NCBI GenBank assembly: GCA_046262355.1
Contig: JBHEMX010000039.1
Coordinates: forward strand, 1-9,120
Length of the DNA: 9,120 nt
From: DATADD01 sp046262355
GTDB taxonomy: Bacteria > Actinomycetota > CADDZG01 > WHSQ01
Direction of reading: 5' to 3'
Shown piece after piece: positions 1 to 7,543 of this stretch (positions are counted from its first letter, which is position 1; every line of letters starts with the position of its first letter). Below the pieces are notes generated by a model. It was not told where the DNA came from. It saw only the letters and a list, made by a program, of their open reading frames with translations, and made no database searches. The position numbers were made by a program, and so were the translations under genes.

Positions 1-601
1 GCCCGGTTCCGGAACCGAGCTCGTACAGATAATCGGGCGCGCCTGCTCCTTCCACCGGCTGGCCGTGGCGAGAGCCGTTGAGGTCCATCAACACATAGTC
101 GCCACGACGCGCTTCGCGCGACACCGTTTCCAGCTCGGCGAAGCGGTCGCGCAAGCGATCGAGTTGCTCGTCGACGTCGTTATCGGTTACCTCCGCAGAC
201 GGCACTTCGACCGGAAGCGATGCGAAGTCCGGCAGGTCGATCTCCGGGCGCACGTCGACCGTCGCGACAAAGACGAGCGGTGACCCTGCCTCGAACTCCA
301 CGACCTCGATCTCCGGCGGCGCTATGGCGTCGATGTCCTCTGCTTGCAGCGCCTCGCGATACAAAGAAGGGAGCGCGTCTCTCAGAGCCTCTTCCCGCAC
401 CACCTCGGGTCCGACGTGCGCGTCGATCAACTTCCGAGGCACGTGACCCTTGCGGAAGCCCGGCACCTTGATCTGGTTCGACCATTTCCGATACGCAGCG
501 TCAACGGCCGGTGACAGTGCGTCCTCAGGAACCTCGACGCGCAGCTTGACGCGTCCCTTTTCGAGAGGCTCAGCACTCGTGCTGACGGCGAGAGAGACCA
601 T
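1..601 (-). CDS. tig: Trigger factor, N-terminal part (runs off window)
   Basis: Trigger factor is a ribosome-bound chaperone and peptidyl-prolyl isomerase that meets nascent chains at the exit tunnel. Read from an ATG at 601 on the minus strand, 200 codons stay open to the window edge. Residues 45-55 read KVPGFRKGHVP, the ribosome-docking signature (GFRxGxxP) of the N-terminal domain. About residues 110-165 form the linker, and GDYVLMDLNG (168-177) opens the FKBP-type PPIase domain. The rest of that domain and the helical C-terminal chaperone arms lie outside the window. The start is supported by AGGA at 611-614 (minus sense) about 9 nt upstream; the other nearby ATG is in another frame. In many bacteria tig precedes clpP/clpX, which would lie beyond position 1. 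Identification is firm from the signature and domain order. Confidence 0.95.
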   Translation of the reverse strand, partial: MVSLAVSTSAEPLEKGRVKLRVEVPEDALSPAVDAAYRKWSNQIKVPGFRKGHVPRKLIDAHVGPEVVREEALRDALPSLYREALQAEDIDAIAPPEIEVVEFEAGSPLVFVATVDVRPEIDLPDFASLPVEVPSAEVTDNDVDEQLDRLRDRFAELETVSREARRGDYVLMDLNGSRHGQPVEGAGAPDYLYELGSGTG

Positions 602-644
602 GTGCGCGCATCCTAGTCGTGGCTCGTCACAGAAATGTCTCGCC

Positions 645-662
645 CGGGCAAGGGTTTGCCCG
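645..662. other. Hairpin in the tig upstream region
   Basis: A perfect 7-bp inverted repeat, CGGGCAA / TTGCCCG with a GGGT loop, lies about 44 nt upstream of the tig start. No T-run follows on either strand, so a Rho-independent terminator is unlikely. It could be a 5'-leader structure or operator for tig. The function is inference; the inverted repeat is directly visible. The rest of 602-845 shows no credible gene. Confidence 0.4.
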
Positions 663-853
663 CGCGATGGCGAAGCACTGAGGTAGCCGACGGGACCGCG
701 CTGGGTGGCGACGACTGGGGCCGGGCAACCCAGGTTGGGAGCCAAGGACCGCGCTAGGCGGACTAAGTGGGGATGGCGGCCCCTGGCCCCCAGCCTGGGA
801 GTCCCAGCTGGATCTCGTGCTCGATCTTACAGATGCCCTCCTTTTACCGATCC

Positions 854-882
854 TCGATCGGTCGCGCACGCCACCGTACGAT
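854..882 (+). promoter_or_regulatory. Possible promoter of the tRNA-Pro gene
   Basis: TACGAT at 877-882 is a good -10-like hexamer, 11 nt before the mature tRNA 5' end. A weak -35-like TCGATC lies at 854-859 with a 17-nt spacer. A 7-bp perfect inverted repeat, ACCGATC-CTC-GATCGGT (846-862), overlaps the putative -35 and could be an operator. This is pattern matching only. Confidence 0.4.
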
Positions 883-893
883 GCTTGGGAGAC

Positions 894-968
894 CGGGGCG
901 TAGCGCAGCTTGGTTAGCGCGCCTGCTTTGGGAGCAGGAGGTCGGCGGTTCGAATCCGCCCGCCCCGA
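894..968 (+). tRNA. tRNA-Pro(UGG)
   Basis: A full cloverleaf can be folded. The acceptor is CGGGGCG/CGCCCCG and the D-stem GCGC/GCGC. The anticodon stem CCTGC/GCAGG encloses loop TTTGGGA, whose central TGG is the anticodon. The T-arm is GGCGG-TTCGAAT-CCGCC, and the discriminator is A at 968. CCA is not encoded. UGG reads proline codons of the CCN box. The gene is transcribed away from tig, and a possible promoter lies just upstream. Confidence 0.96.
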
Positions 969-1008
969 CTGAGACCGCTGGAGCTGCGACGAGGGATACC
1001 TCTGGCCG

Positions 1009-1020
1009 GGGTCGCGACCC
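1009..1020. promoter_or_regulatory. 12-bp perfect palindrome before the phosphatase gene
   Basis: GGGTCGCGACCC is self-complementary. It sits between the tRNA-Pro and the phosphatase gene, 5 nt before a -10-like TATCTT (1026-1031). It could be a regulator-binding site for the phosphatase or part of the tRNA 3' processing/termination region; an alternative 5-bp hairpin CCGGG/CCCGG can form at 1006-1022. No convincing -35 is seen. Confidence 0.35.
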
Positions 1021-1080
1021 GGTGCTATCTTGCTCGTATTGACCAGGTGGCTCCGCGATCCTGGCTCAAGACGGGGGTCG

Positions 1081-3925
1081 ATGGCATCGAGCCGCGCCGC
1101 ACATCGTTGAACCGAGGCAGGCGACGACGCTACAGAGATACACGGAGCAACTGGAGATCCTCGGCGCCGTAGCCGACGGGATCACGGCCCAAGATACGAC
1201 GGGGGCACTCGTCTACGCGAACGAAGCCGCCGCGAGCGCGATCGGCTTCGAGTCGGCAGACAAGCTCCTCAGCACTCCGATCCCCGAGTTCATGGCCAAG
1301 TTCGAGATCGTGGACGAGGCCGGCGCGCCGTTCCCCGTCGACAACCTTCCGGGCCGACTGGCGCTGCAGGGCATGTACAGTCCCGAGACGGTCGTGGGCT
1401 TCCGCAACGTGGACACGGGTGACATGCGTTGGTCGATCGTCAAGGCGCGACCTGTGTTCGACGAAGGCGGAACCGTGCGCCTGGCGGTGAACATCTTCCG
1501 CGATGTGACCGAGAGCCGGCGCGCCGAGCTCGAACGGGTGCGCCTTCTCGAGAGTGCTCAAAGGGCGCGCTCGGAGGCCGAGACCTCGGCCGAGAACCTC
1601 TGGGCGATAAGTCAGGTGACCGACGTGGCGCTGTCGCACCTCGCCATCGACGATCTGCTGGAGGAGCTCCTCGGGCGCGTGCGCGAGGCCCTCGCCGTTG
1701 ACACGGTCGCCATCCTTCTCGTGACCACAGACGGCACCGAGCTGATGCTGCGCGCCGCGTCCGGCTTCGACGTCTCCCCGTTCCAGGACCAACGCGTGCC
1801 GATCGGACAAGGCATCCCGGGACGCATTGCCGAGACTCGACGACCAATGACGACTGAGGACCTGACGGAGATCGACACCGACGGCTCGCTCCTAGGCAAC
1901 AGCGGCGTGGTGTCGCTCGCCGGTGTCCCCTTGATGATCGAGGGTCGCGTGGTCGGCGTCCTTCACGTCGGCAGCCGCAGCACTCGTAGCTTCGAACAGC
2001 GGGACCAGGGGCTGCTGCAGCTCGTCGGCGATCGCATCGCTTTTGCGATCGAGCGAGCCCGTCTGTTCGAGGCGGAGCACCGGGCCCTGGAGAAGGCCGA
2101 GCTCGCGCTCGAGCGCATCGGTCGATTGCTGGCCATAACCGCGGCGCTGTCTCAGGCTGCGAGGCTGTCCGAGGTCACCCAGGTGATCATCGATCAGGGG
2201 CTGGGCGCGATGGGGGCGAACGCCGGCTCTCTCGCGCTGTTGAGCGCCGAAGGCACGGACCTCGAGATCGCGGACCACGTCGGCTATGAGGCCGACGAGG
2301 TGAGCCGCTGGAAGAGGTTCTCGGTCGACATGAACGTGCCCTTGGCCGAGGCCGTACGGGACCGACAGCTCGTGCTGATACCAACGCGCGCGGAGCTCGA
2401 GGGCGCCTATCCTCATCTGTCGCCGGCACAGAACGGACACAAGAGCTTCGCCGCGATCCCGCTTCTGTCCGAGGGGCGAGCGATCGGCGCGCTGGGGCTC
2501 AGCTTCCTCGACGTCGCCGACTTCTCGACCGTCGAGCGCGCCTTCATGCTGTCCTTGGGACAACAGTGCGCTCAGGCGCTCGAGCGAGCGCGTCTGTATG
2601 AGGCCGCCCAAGCTGCACGGGCTGAAACCGAGGCGGTCAACCAACGCATCGCCTTCCTCGCCGAGGCGAGCGAAGTCCTCGGCGCATCGCTCGACTACCA
2701 CAAGACCCTGTCCCAGGTGGCGCAGCTCTCGGTGTCCCACGTGAGCGACTGGTGCATCGTGGAGATGGCAAGCCAGGAAGGGGCGCCTGAGCGGCTCACG
2801 GTCGCCCACTCCGACGACTCGAAGCTCGAGCTCGCGCGCGAGCTGCGCCGTCGCTGGCCCCCCCAGGCCGATGCTCCGGTGGGGGTGCCCAAGGTCCTGC
2901 GCACGGGCGAGGCAGAGCTCTATCCGGAGATCACGGACGAGATGCTCGAGCTGGGGGCTCAGGATCCCGAACATCTCCAGATGTTGCGCTTGCTGGGCCT
3001 GCGATCGGCGATGCTCGTGCCGCTGAGATCGCGCAGTCGCACGCTCGGAGTGATCACGTTCGTATCCTCGAAGCCGGGACGCCACTACGGCGCCGAAGAT
3101 CTCGTGTTCGCGAAGGATCTTGCCCGGCGCGCCGCGGCCGCCATCGATAACTCTCGACTCTTCCGGGAGATGGAGGAAAGCCGAGAGCGCTTCGCCTATC
3201 TCGCGCGCACCCTCCAGCGGAGCCTTCTCCCGCATGCCGTGGCGTCGATCCCTGGGGTGGAAACGGCCGTGCGCTATCGGGCGGCCGCCGAGGGGACACA
3301 GGTGGGAGGGGACTTCTACGACCTCTTCCCGACCGCAGAGCGCGAGTGGGCGATCGTGATGGGCGATGTCTGCGGCAAGGGAGCGCGCGCCGCTGCTCTG
3401 ACCGGATTGGCGCGCCACACGATCCGTTCCGTCGCGCTGATCGAATCCGGTCCCCGCACGATCTTGTCGCATCTCAACGACGCCATCATGCGCGAGGGGG
3501 AAGACGAGCGCGCGCCTCAGTTCTGCACCGTAGCCTTCGCTCGCCTACAGATGCACAACGGTTCCGCCCGGCTCGTCGTGGCCTCGGGAGGGCACCCGCT
3601 CCCGCTGGTCCTGCGCGCCGAGGGAACCGTCGAGAGGGTCGGGGCGCCCGGCCTTCTCCTCGGTGTCTTTCCCGACCCAGAGGTGACGGAGCAAGAGATA
3701 GAGCTGGGTCGCGGGGACGCGGTTTTCTTCTACACCGACGGCGTGACGGAAGGGCGGCGCAACGGCGACGCCTTCGGAGACGAGCGGCTGTGCAGCTTGT
3801 TGGCCTCGTGCGCCGGTCTCGCCCCAGACGCGATCGCAGAACGGATCGAGCGAGCGGTGATCGAGTTCTCGCCGAGCCGCCGTCTCGATGACGTTGCGAT
3901 GCTGGTGGTGCGCGTAGCACCCTAG
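1081..3925 (+). CDS. PAS-GAF-GAF-GAF-PP2C (SpoIIE/RsbU-type) serine phosphatase; 5' end frameshifted or with a non-standard start
   Basis: This multi-sensor protein phosphatase resembles those that dephosphorylate anti-sigma-factor antagonists in partner-switching stress pathways. Counting from the first in-frame ATG (1292, giving 877 aa), the PAS domain ends near residue 72 (NIFRDVTE). GAF domains follow at about 113-257, 283-435 and 453-624. The PP2C/SpoIIE catalytic domain at about 645-875 carries GGDFYD (672-677), GDVCGKG (691-697), GGHPLPLVL (766-774), FFYTDGVTEG (812-821) and DDVAMLVV (866-873), so the metal-binding aspartates are present. There are no membrane segments. ATG 1292 cannot be the true start: the same frame upstream (about 1130-1291) encodes the first half of the PAS domain (EQLEILGAVADGITAQD...), yet no ATG, GTG or TTG occurs in frame back to a TGA at 1040. 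ATG 1081, with GGGGG at 1073-1077, is well placed but meets TGA at 1108-1110; a +1 shift there joins the PAS frame. CTG 1151 is the alternative start. No anti-sigma or antagonist gene lies nearby. Confidence 0.93.
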
Positions 3926-4004
3926 ATGCGCTCGATGCTCCGGGATCGCCGTGGCGCGTGTTCGCCTTAGAGTGGAGGCTGGCGTCCGTGTAGCTCAAGC
4001 TCAT
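3926..4004. other. Short intergenic region with a tRNA-like relic
   Basis: No hairpin terminator for the phosphatase is obvious. TAGAGT at 3968-3973 is a possible -10 for the tRNA-Gly, without a clear -35. GTGTAGCTCAA at 3988-3998 repeats exactly the start of the adjacent tRNA-Gly (4009-4019) at a 21-nt offset, so this is probably a fragment of another tRNA-Gly copy. Confidence 0.4.
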
Positions 4005-4076
<72 letters not shown>

Positions 4077-4134
4077 TTTGATCCCAGAAGGCGTCTCTTG
4101 CGTTTGCCACCTCATTTGTAGAGGAAGAAGGCGA

Positions 4135-4155
4135 CCACCTCCGCGGACGGGGTGG
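4135..4155 (+). other. Hairpin in the leader of the barrel-protein gene
   Basis: CCACCTC can pair with GGGGTGG over 7 bp (one T-G pair) around a 7-nt loop, ending 9 nt before the Shine-Dalgarno sequence of the gene starting at 4178. No T-run follows. It may be a leader stem or chance; the region from 4077 shows no clear promoter. Confidence 0.25.
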
Positions 4156-4177
4156 CAGGCGACGAAGGAGGCACCCG

Positions 4178-4639
4178 ATGGCAAAGCGCCTCGGCATCTC
4201 GGGAGCAGTGGTGGCACTGCTGGCCCTTGCGATAGGGGTGGTCAGCCCCGCCTTGAGTTCGGCTAAGGGTGGCGACCGCACGATCCGTGTGGTCTCCGTC
4301 AATACGGAGGAGGAGTTCGTCGACGTCGGAGCGGAGGGGTTCAGCCTTGGCGACGAATTCGTCTTTGCTTCGGACCTGTCGAAGCACGGAAAGAAGGTGG
4401 GACACACCGGCGTGGTTTGCACGTTTACGTCGCTTGCTCGTGGGGAGATCGAGTGTGTCGCCACGGCATCGTTCCGTGGAGGTCAGATAGCCGGCCAAGG
4501 CTTGGTCGCCGGCGAGCCCCAGAGTTTCGCTCTCCCGATCACCGGCGGGTCCGGTAAGTTCGAGGGTGCCGAAGGTGAGCTTCATGTCCAAGAGGTCACG
4601 GAGAGCAAGGAGATCCTCACCTTCCACTTGAACGGCTGA
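4178..4639 (+). CDS. Secreted allene-oxide-cyclase-like (dirigent-type) barrel protein
   Basis: The 153-aa protein is predicted to be exported. Residues 1-29 form a classical signal peptide: positive MAKR, a hydrophobic Ala/Leu/Val core, then a small-residue cleavage region PALSSA. The mature part reads as a small beta-barrel: GDEFVFASDL (58-67), VCTFTS (80-85), IECVATASF with GGQIAGQG (91-108) and ITGGSGKFEGAEGE (121-134). This order of motifs is that of actinobacterial AOC-barrel-like/dirigent-like proteins, whose bacterial substrates are mostly unknown. C81 and C93 could form a disulfide. The ATG is preceded by AAGGAGG (4165-4171), a strong ribosome site, and a hairpin terminator follows, so it is probably monocistronic. 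It is the only gene between the two tRNA-Gly repeats. The family call rests on motif resemblance; enzymatic activity is not shown. Confidence 0.8.
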   Translation: MAKRLGISGAVVALLALAIGVVSPALSSAKGGDRTIRVVSVNTEEEFVDVGAEGFSLGDEFVFASDLSKHGKKVGHTGVVCTFTSLARGEIECVATASFRGGQIAGQGLVAGEPQSFALPITGGSGKFEGAEGELHVQEVTESKEILTFHLNG

Positions 4640-4660
4640 CGACCCGGCGTACGAGCCACC

Positions 4661-4692
4661 AGGGGGGCGGACCCGTCGGGTTCGGCCCCCCT
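4661..4692 (+). terminator. Rho-independent-type terminator of the barrel-protein gene
   Basis: AGGGGGG (4661-4667) pairs with CCCCCCT (4686-4692), enclosing a smaller ACCC/GGGT hairpin. It begins 22 nt after the stop codon at 4639. The T-tail is short (TTCGTCAT), so termination may be partial or Rho-assisted. Confidence 0.65.
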
Positions 4693-4778
4693 TCGTCATA
4701 GGGAATCCTTTCGCCGGAGCGCGCCCTCGAAGCGGCGCTCTGTGGCGTATATTCGGCTGGCCAGCGAGGCGGTGAACC

Positions 4779-4823
4779 TGTACCTCAAGCTGGTCATGAG
4801 GGTTCGATTCCCTTTACCCGCTC
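4779..4823 (+). pseudogene. tRNA-Gly relic with internal deletion; contains att-like repeat copy 2
   Basis: Positions 4786-4823 copy the 3' half of tRNA-Gly(UCC) at 37 of 38 positions. The preceding TGTACCTCAA resembles the tRNA D-arm entry TGTAGCTCAA. In the intact tRNA, 22 nt separate the D-loop CAA from the anticodon-loop CAA; here they are fused as CTCAAGCTGG, as if recombination between the two CAA triplets deleted the D-stem 3' side and the anticodon. No matching 5' acceptor strand is present, so no functional tRNA can form. It can be read as the far attachment site of an integration event, a decayed second tRNA-Gly, or both. Confidence 0.7.
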
Positions 4824-4857
4824 GAAGGCGGTCGATTACCCGCTCGAAGGCGGTCGA
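4814..4857 (+). repeat. Perfect 22-bp tandem duplication (2 copies)
   Basis: The unit TTACCCGCTCGAAGGCGGTC plus GA occurs at 4814-4835 and again, identical, at 4836-4857. Its first 10 nt are the tRNA-Gly relic's 3' end, so the duplication arose after, or with, formation of the relic. The two units being identical suggests a recent event or an assembly artefact. Confidence 0.85.
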
Positions 4858-4941
4858 TCGAGGATGTGACCGTTCGCCTTTTGCGCGAGCCCTCGCTCTT
4901 CGCCGCCTGCACCGTCAGGCAACGTTGAAAGGGGTTCTTCT
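4858..4941 (+). other. Leader region of the M20 peptidase gene
   Basis: No gene is seen and no promoter with both hexamers could be recognised. The ribosome site AAAGGGG at 4928-4934 lies 7 nt before the TTG at 4942 and decides that start. Confidence 0.4.
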
Positions 4942-6294
4942 TTGTCAGTCCGCGACTTCGTGCAGGCCAATGAGCAGCGTTACCTGGAGTGGCTCACGGA
5001 GGCCTGCTCCATCCCGTCGCTCCCCGGTGAACCGGGCGGGCTCGGCCGCATGGCCGAATGGCTCGAGGACAAGCTCAGGCAGCTCGGAGCGACAACCGAG
5101 CGCCTAACGATCGAGAACGCCCCCGACGTGCTCCTGTCGCAACTCGGCTCGGGGCGCCGGACGGTGCTCGTCTACGACCACTACGACGTCCAGCCCGTGG
5201 ATCCCATCGAGCTGTGGGCTTCCAAACCGTTCTCGCCGGAGATCCGCGACGGCGTCTTCTACGCGCGCGGCTGTGCAGACAACAAGGGTGACCTCGTGGC
5301 GCGACTTGCGGGCTTGGATGCGTTCCAGCAGGTCCACGGAGACATCCCCATCACTATGAAGCTCCTCATCGAGGGCGAGGAGGAGACCGGGTCGCGCAAC
5401 TTCGAGGGGTTCGTCTCGCGCTATGGCCACAAGCTCGAGGCCGACGGCTGCATCTGGGAAGGGGCCGGCATCGATCACGCGGGACGGCCCGAGTTCGTGT
5501 TCGGGGCCAAGGGCCTTGCTTACGTCGAGCTCATCCACAAAGGGCTCAACGACGATCAGCACTCGTCGCAGGCGGTGATCGCGCCGAGTCCCGTGTGGCA
5601 TCTCGTCGAGGCGCTCTCGACGCTGCGCGATCCCGACGGGCGAGTGCTGATCGAGGGCTTCTACGACGACGCCATCGCTCCGAGCGAAGAAGACGAAGCG
5701 ATCCTCGAGAACCTCGTGTGGGACGAGGACGCCGAGCGCCGGCGCCTCGGCGTCCAGAGCTTCGTGGGCGGCGACACAGGGATCGACCTCTTGAGACGCA
5801 TGTTCTTTGGAGCAACATGCAACATCGCCGGGATCATCGCAGGCTTCACGGTGCCCGGAACGTCCAAGACCGTGCTCCCCAAGGAGGTGATGGTCAAGCT
5901 CGACATGCGCCTCGTTCCGGATCAGGATCCCCAGGACATCGTCGCCAAGCTCAGGCGACACCTCGACAAGCATGGCTACGGCGACATCGAGATCTCCTCC
6001 TTCTCGATGGAACATCCGGTGCGCTCGCCGCGCGACTCGCTGATCGGGCGGGCCGCGCTGGAGGCGGCCGAAAGCGTTTATGGGCAACCGCCCGCGATCT
6101 CGCCGCTGATGATCGGTACCGGTCCCATGTATCCGGTAGCGCGGACGCTCGGTATCCCCACCGTGTCCCCCGCCGGAGTCTGCCGCCCGGAATCCAACAT
6201 CCACGCCCCCAACGAGAACGCGCGCGTCGAGGACTACCTCCGGGTGATCGAATACACGACCGTGTGGATCGAGCGCTTCGCAGCAACCTCATAG
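4942..6294 (+). CDS. M20-family metallopeptidase (dipeptidase-like)
   Basis: This is a 450-aa cytosolic zinc-dependent peptidase/amidohydrolase of clan MH, related to the PepV/CPG2/CNDP-like M20 dipeptidases. It starts with TTG behind a good Shine-Dalgarno (AAAGGGG), and the protein beginning MSVRDFVQANEQ fits the family N-terminus. Metal and catalytic motifs are in order: YDHYDVQP (H80, catalytic D82), ARGCADNKGD (bridging D113), EGEEETGS (catalytic and ligand glutamates within 146-148) and ESNIHAPNEN (H421). The lid/dimerisation domain spans about 190-305 and includes NDDQHSSQ around H207. Length is typical. The strand before the first His reads VYDHYD where YGHYD is more usual, a minor variation. 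The DUF2236 gene follows 26 bp later on the same strand, so co-transcription is likely. The substrate cannot be told from sequence. Confidence 0.93.
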   Translation: MSVRDFVQANEQRYLEWLTEACSIPSLPGEPGGLGRMAEWLEDKLRQLGATTERLTIENAPDVLLSQLGSGRRTVLVYDHYDVQPVDPIELWASKPFSPEIRDGVFYARGCADNKGDLVARLAGLDAFQQVHGDIPITMKLLIEGEEETGSRNFEGFVSRYGHKLEADGCIWEGAGIDHAGRPEFVFGAKGLAYVELIHKGLNDDQHSSQAVIAPSPVWHLVEALSTLRDPDGRVLIEGFYDDAIAPSEEDEAILENLVWDEDAERRRLGVQSFVGGDTGIDLLRRMFFGATCNIAGIIAGFTVPGTSKTVLPKEVMVKLDMRLVPDQDPQDIVAKLRRHLDKHGYGDIEISSFSMEHPVRSPRDSLIGRAALEAAESVYGQPPAISPLMIGTGPMYPVARTLGIPTVSPAGVCRPESNIHAPNENARVEDYLRVIEYTTVWIERFAATS

Positions 6295-6320
6295 CCCGTC
6301 GACGCAATAGCATCGCGATC

Positions 6321-7139
6321 ATGGCTGCACGCGACACGATCGACTTCGGCCTTTTCGGGCCCGACACGGTCACGTGGCGGATCCATCAGGACCCGAGCAT
6401 GCTGATAGGAGGGCTCCGGGCGCTGTTGATCCAAGCGCTCAACCCGCTCGCGATGGCGGCCGTGGACCAACACAGCGACTTCCGAGGCGACCCCTGGGGG
6501 CGTCTGAGGCGCACGAGCGAGTTCGTGACGACGAGCATCTTCGGGGATACGCCCTCGGCGCTCGCCGCCGGCCGGCGGGTCAGAGCGATCCATCGCCGCG
6601 TCTCGGGGGTTGATCCGATCACCGGCCGGGCCTATCGCGCAGACGATCCCGAGCTCCTCCTGTGGGTGCACTCCGTCGAGGTCCATTCGTTCCTCACCGC
6701 CTACCGCCGCTACGGCGGACGGCTATCCGACGACGACGCAGACCTATACGTCTCGGAGATGGTTCGAGCTGCGGAGCTCGTGGGCCTTCACCCCCAAGAC
6801 GTCCCCCGAACCCTCGTCGAGCTCCGCAGCTACCTGCGCGGGATCACCAACCTGTGCGTGACTCCGGCCGCCCGAGAGGGCCTGCGTCTGCTGCTCAACC
6901 CGCCGGGGCCGCTCCCGGGACGCCTCGCATGGACGGTCCCCGCCACTGCCGTGGTCTCGATCCTGCCGCGGCGCGTCCGCGACCTCTACGGACTCCCTTG
7001 GTTCGAGCCGGCGGAGCCCGTCGTGCGCCTCGGGGTCGCGACTTTGTGCCGCACACTTCGGATCCTGTTCCCACCCCCGGAACCGGTGCGCCGGGCGCTC
7101 GCCCGTGCTCACTCGCTGTCCTCTTCCGCCGCGGCTTGA
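6321..7139 (+). CDS. DUF2236 / MpaB-like oxygenase family protein
   Basis: This 272-aa protein belongs to the DUF2236 family (MpaB/rubber-oxygenase Lcp-type, all-helical, predicted haem-binding oxygenases). Typical blocks are GLFGPDTVTWRIHQDP (10-25), RLRRTSEFVTTSIFGD (61-76), IHRRVSG (90-96), YRADDPELLLWVHSVEVHSF (105-124) and AYRRYGGRLSDDD (127-139); the WVH histidine and the helix around it are the family's hallmark. There is no signal peptide. The ATG at 6321 is chosen because the family starts roughly 10 residues before GLFGP; the frame is open further upstream, but that part overlaps the peptidase gene. No clear ribosome site is seen, so it may depend on coupling to the upstream gene. 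The substrate is unknown. Confidence 0.9.
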   Translation: MAARDTIDFGLFGPDTVTWRIHQDPSMLIGGLRALLIQALNPLAMAAVDQHSDFRGDPWGRLRRTSEFVTTSIFGDTPSALAAGRRVRAIHRRVSGVDPITGRAYRADDPELLLWVHSVEVHSFLTAYRRYGGRLSDDDADLYVSEMVRAAELVGLHPQDVPRTLVELRSYLRGITNLCVTPAAREGLRLLLNPPGPLPGRLAWTVPATAVVSILPRRVRDLYGLPWFEPAEPVVRLGVATLCRTLRILFPPPEPVRRALARAHSLSSSAAA

Positions 7140-7169
7140 CGCTGCTGCGCTCGTCGCAGGGACCGGGGC

Positions 7170-7539
7170 CGCTTCGAGGCCGTCATCTTCGACATTCGCG
7201 ACGTTACTCCAACGCTTCGATCTCGAGCACGAGTTCGAGGTGATCCCCTCGGCGGAGAACGAGCGCGCCGGCAAGCCAGACCCGGCGGCCTATGTCACGA
7301 CCCCTGCGCGCCTCGGCGTCGCCGTCGACCGCTGCATCGCCGTGAAGACTCGCCCAAGGGAGTCCGCGCCGCCAAGCCTGCGGCGAGACCTGCATCCGCG
7401 CCGCCAAGCCTGCGGCGAGACCTGCATCGCCGTCCCCGAAGTGGGTCCCGTGGACGACGGGCACGGGGCCGACCTCGTCCTTGGTTCTCTCACAGAGCTC
7501 GATGAGTCGGTGTGGGACGCGCTGCGGCGCGCCGGATAG
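7170..7539 (+). pseudogene. Decayed HAD-superfamily hydrolase (phosphatase/phosphoglucomutase-like)
   Basis: Parts of a HAD hydrolase are spread over three frames. At 7173-7202 one frame reads FEAVIFDIRD, a damaged motif I (normally FDxDG). Another frame then gives LLQRFDLEHEFEVIPSAE and AGKPDPAAY (motif III lysine) up to DRCIAV near 7345. The motif IV region reads EDSPKGVRAAK only in a third frame, and the original frame returns with CGETCIAVPE and ADLVLGSLTELDESVWDAL to the stop at 7537-7539. Most of the cap domain and motif II, normally between motif I and the QRF segment, are missing. A 32-bp tandem duplication lies in the motif IV region. No start codon is evident; the fragment begins about 30 nt after the DUF2236 stop, so it was probably the last gene of that operon. 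Its stop is 4 bp from the convergent Rid gene's stop. Confidence 0.8.
7363..7426 (+). repeat. Perfect 32-bp tandem duplication (2 copies) inside the HAD pseudogene
   Basis: The unit beginning TCCGCGCCGCCAAGCCTGCG is at 7363-7394 and repeats without change at 7395-7426. It encodes the HAD motif IV helix (VRAAK...CGETC). Because 32 is not a multiple of 3 it shifts the frame by +2, and with two apparent one-base losses nearby the net shift is zero. Confidence 0.88.
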
Positions 7540-7543
7540 AGGC

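Noticed and set aside
645..662. Hairpin as a Rho-independent terminator of something upstream
   Set aside because: No T-run follows on either strand and no gene ends there.
1892..3472. 526-aa minus-strand open frame opposite the phosphatase
   Set aside because: It is His/Arg/Asp/Gly-rich and mirrors the plus-strand GC3 bias; it has no domain pattern, whereas the plus strand has clear GAF and PP2C motifs.
4814..4857. CRISPR-like repeat
   Set aside because: Two adjacent units without a spacer and without dyad symmetry; a simple tandem duplication.
4742..5107. 121-aa frame covering the tRNA-Gly relic
   Set aside because: It is translated tRNA-like and tandem-repeat sequence followed by an out-of-frame shadow of the M20 gene.
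5595..6320. Upstream extension of the DUF2236 frame across the peptidase gene
   Set aside because: The extension is Arg-rich shadow of the M20 coding frame; the family N-terminus fits the ATG at 6321.
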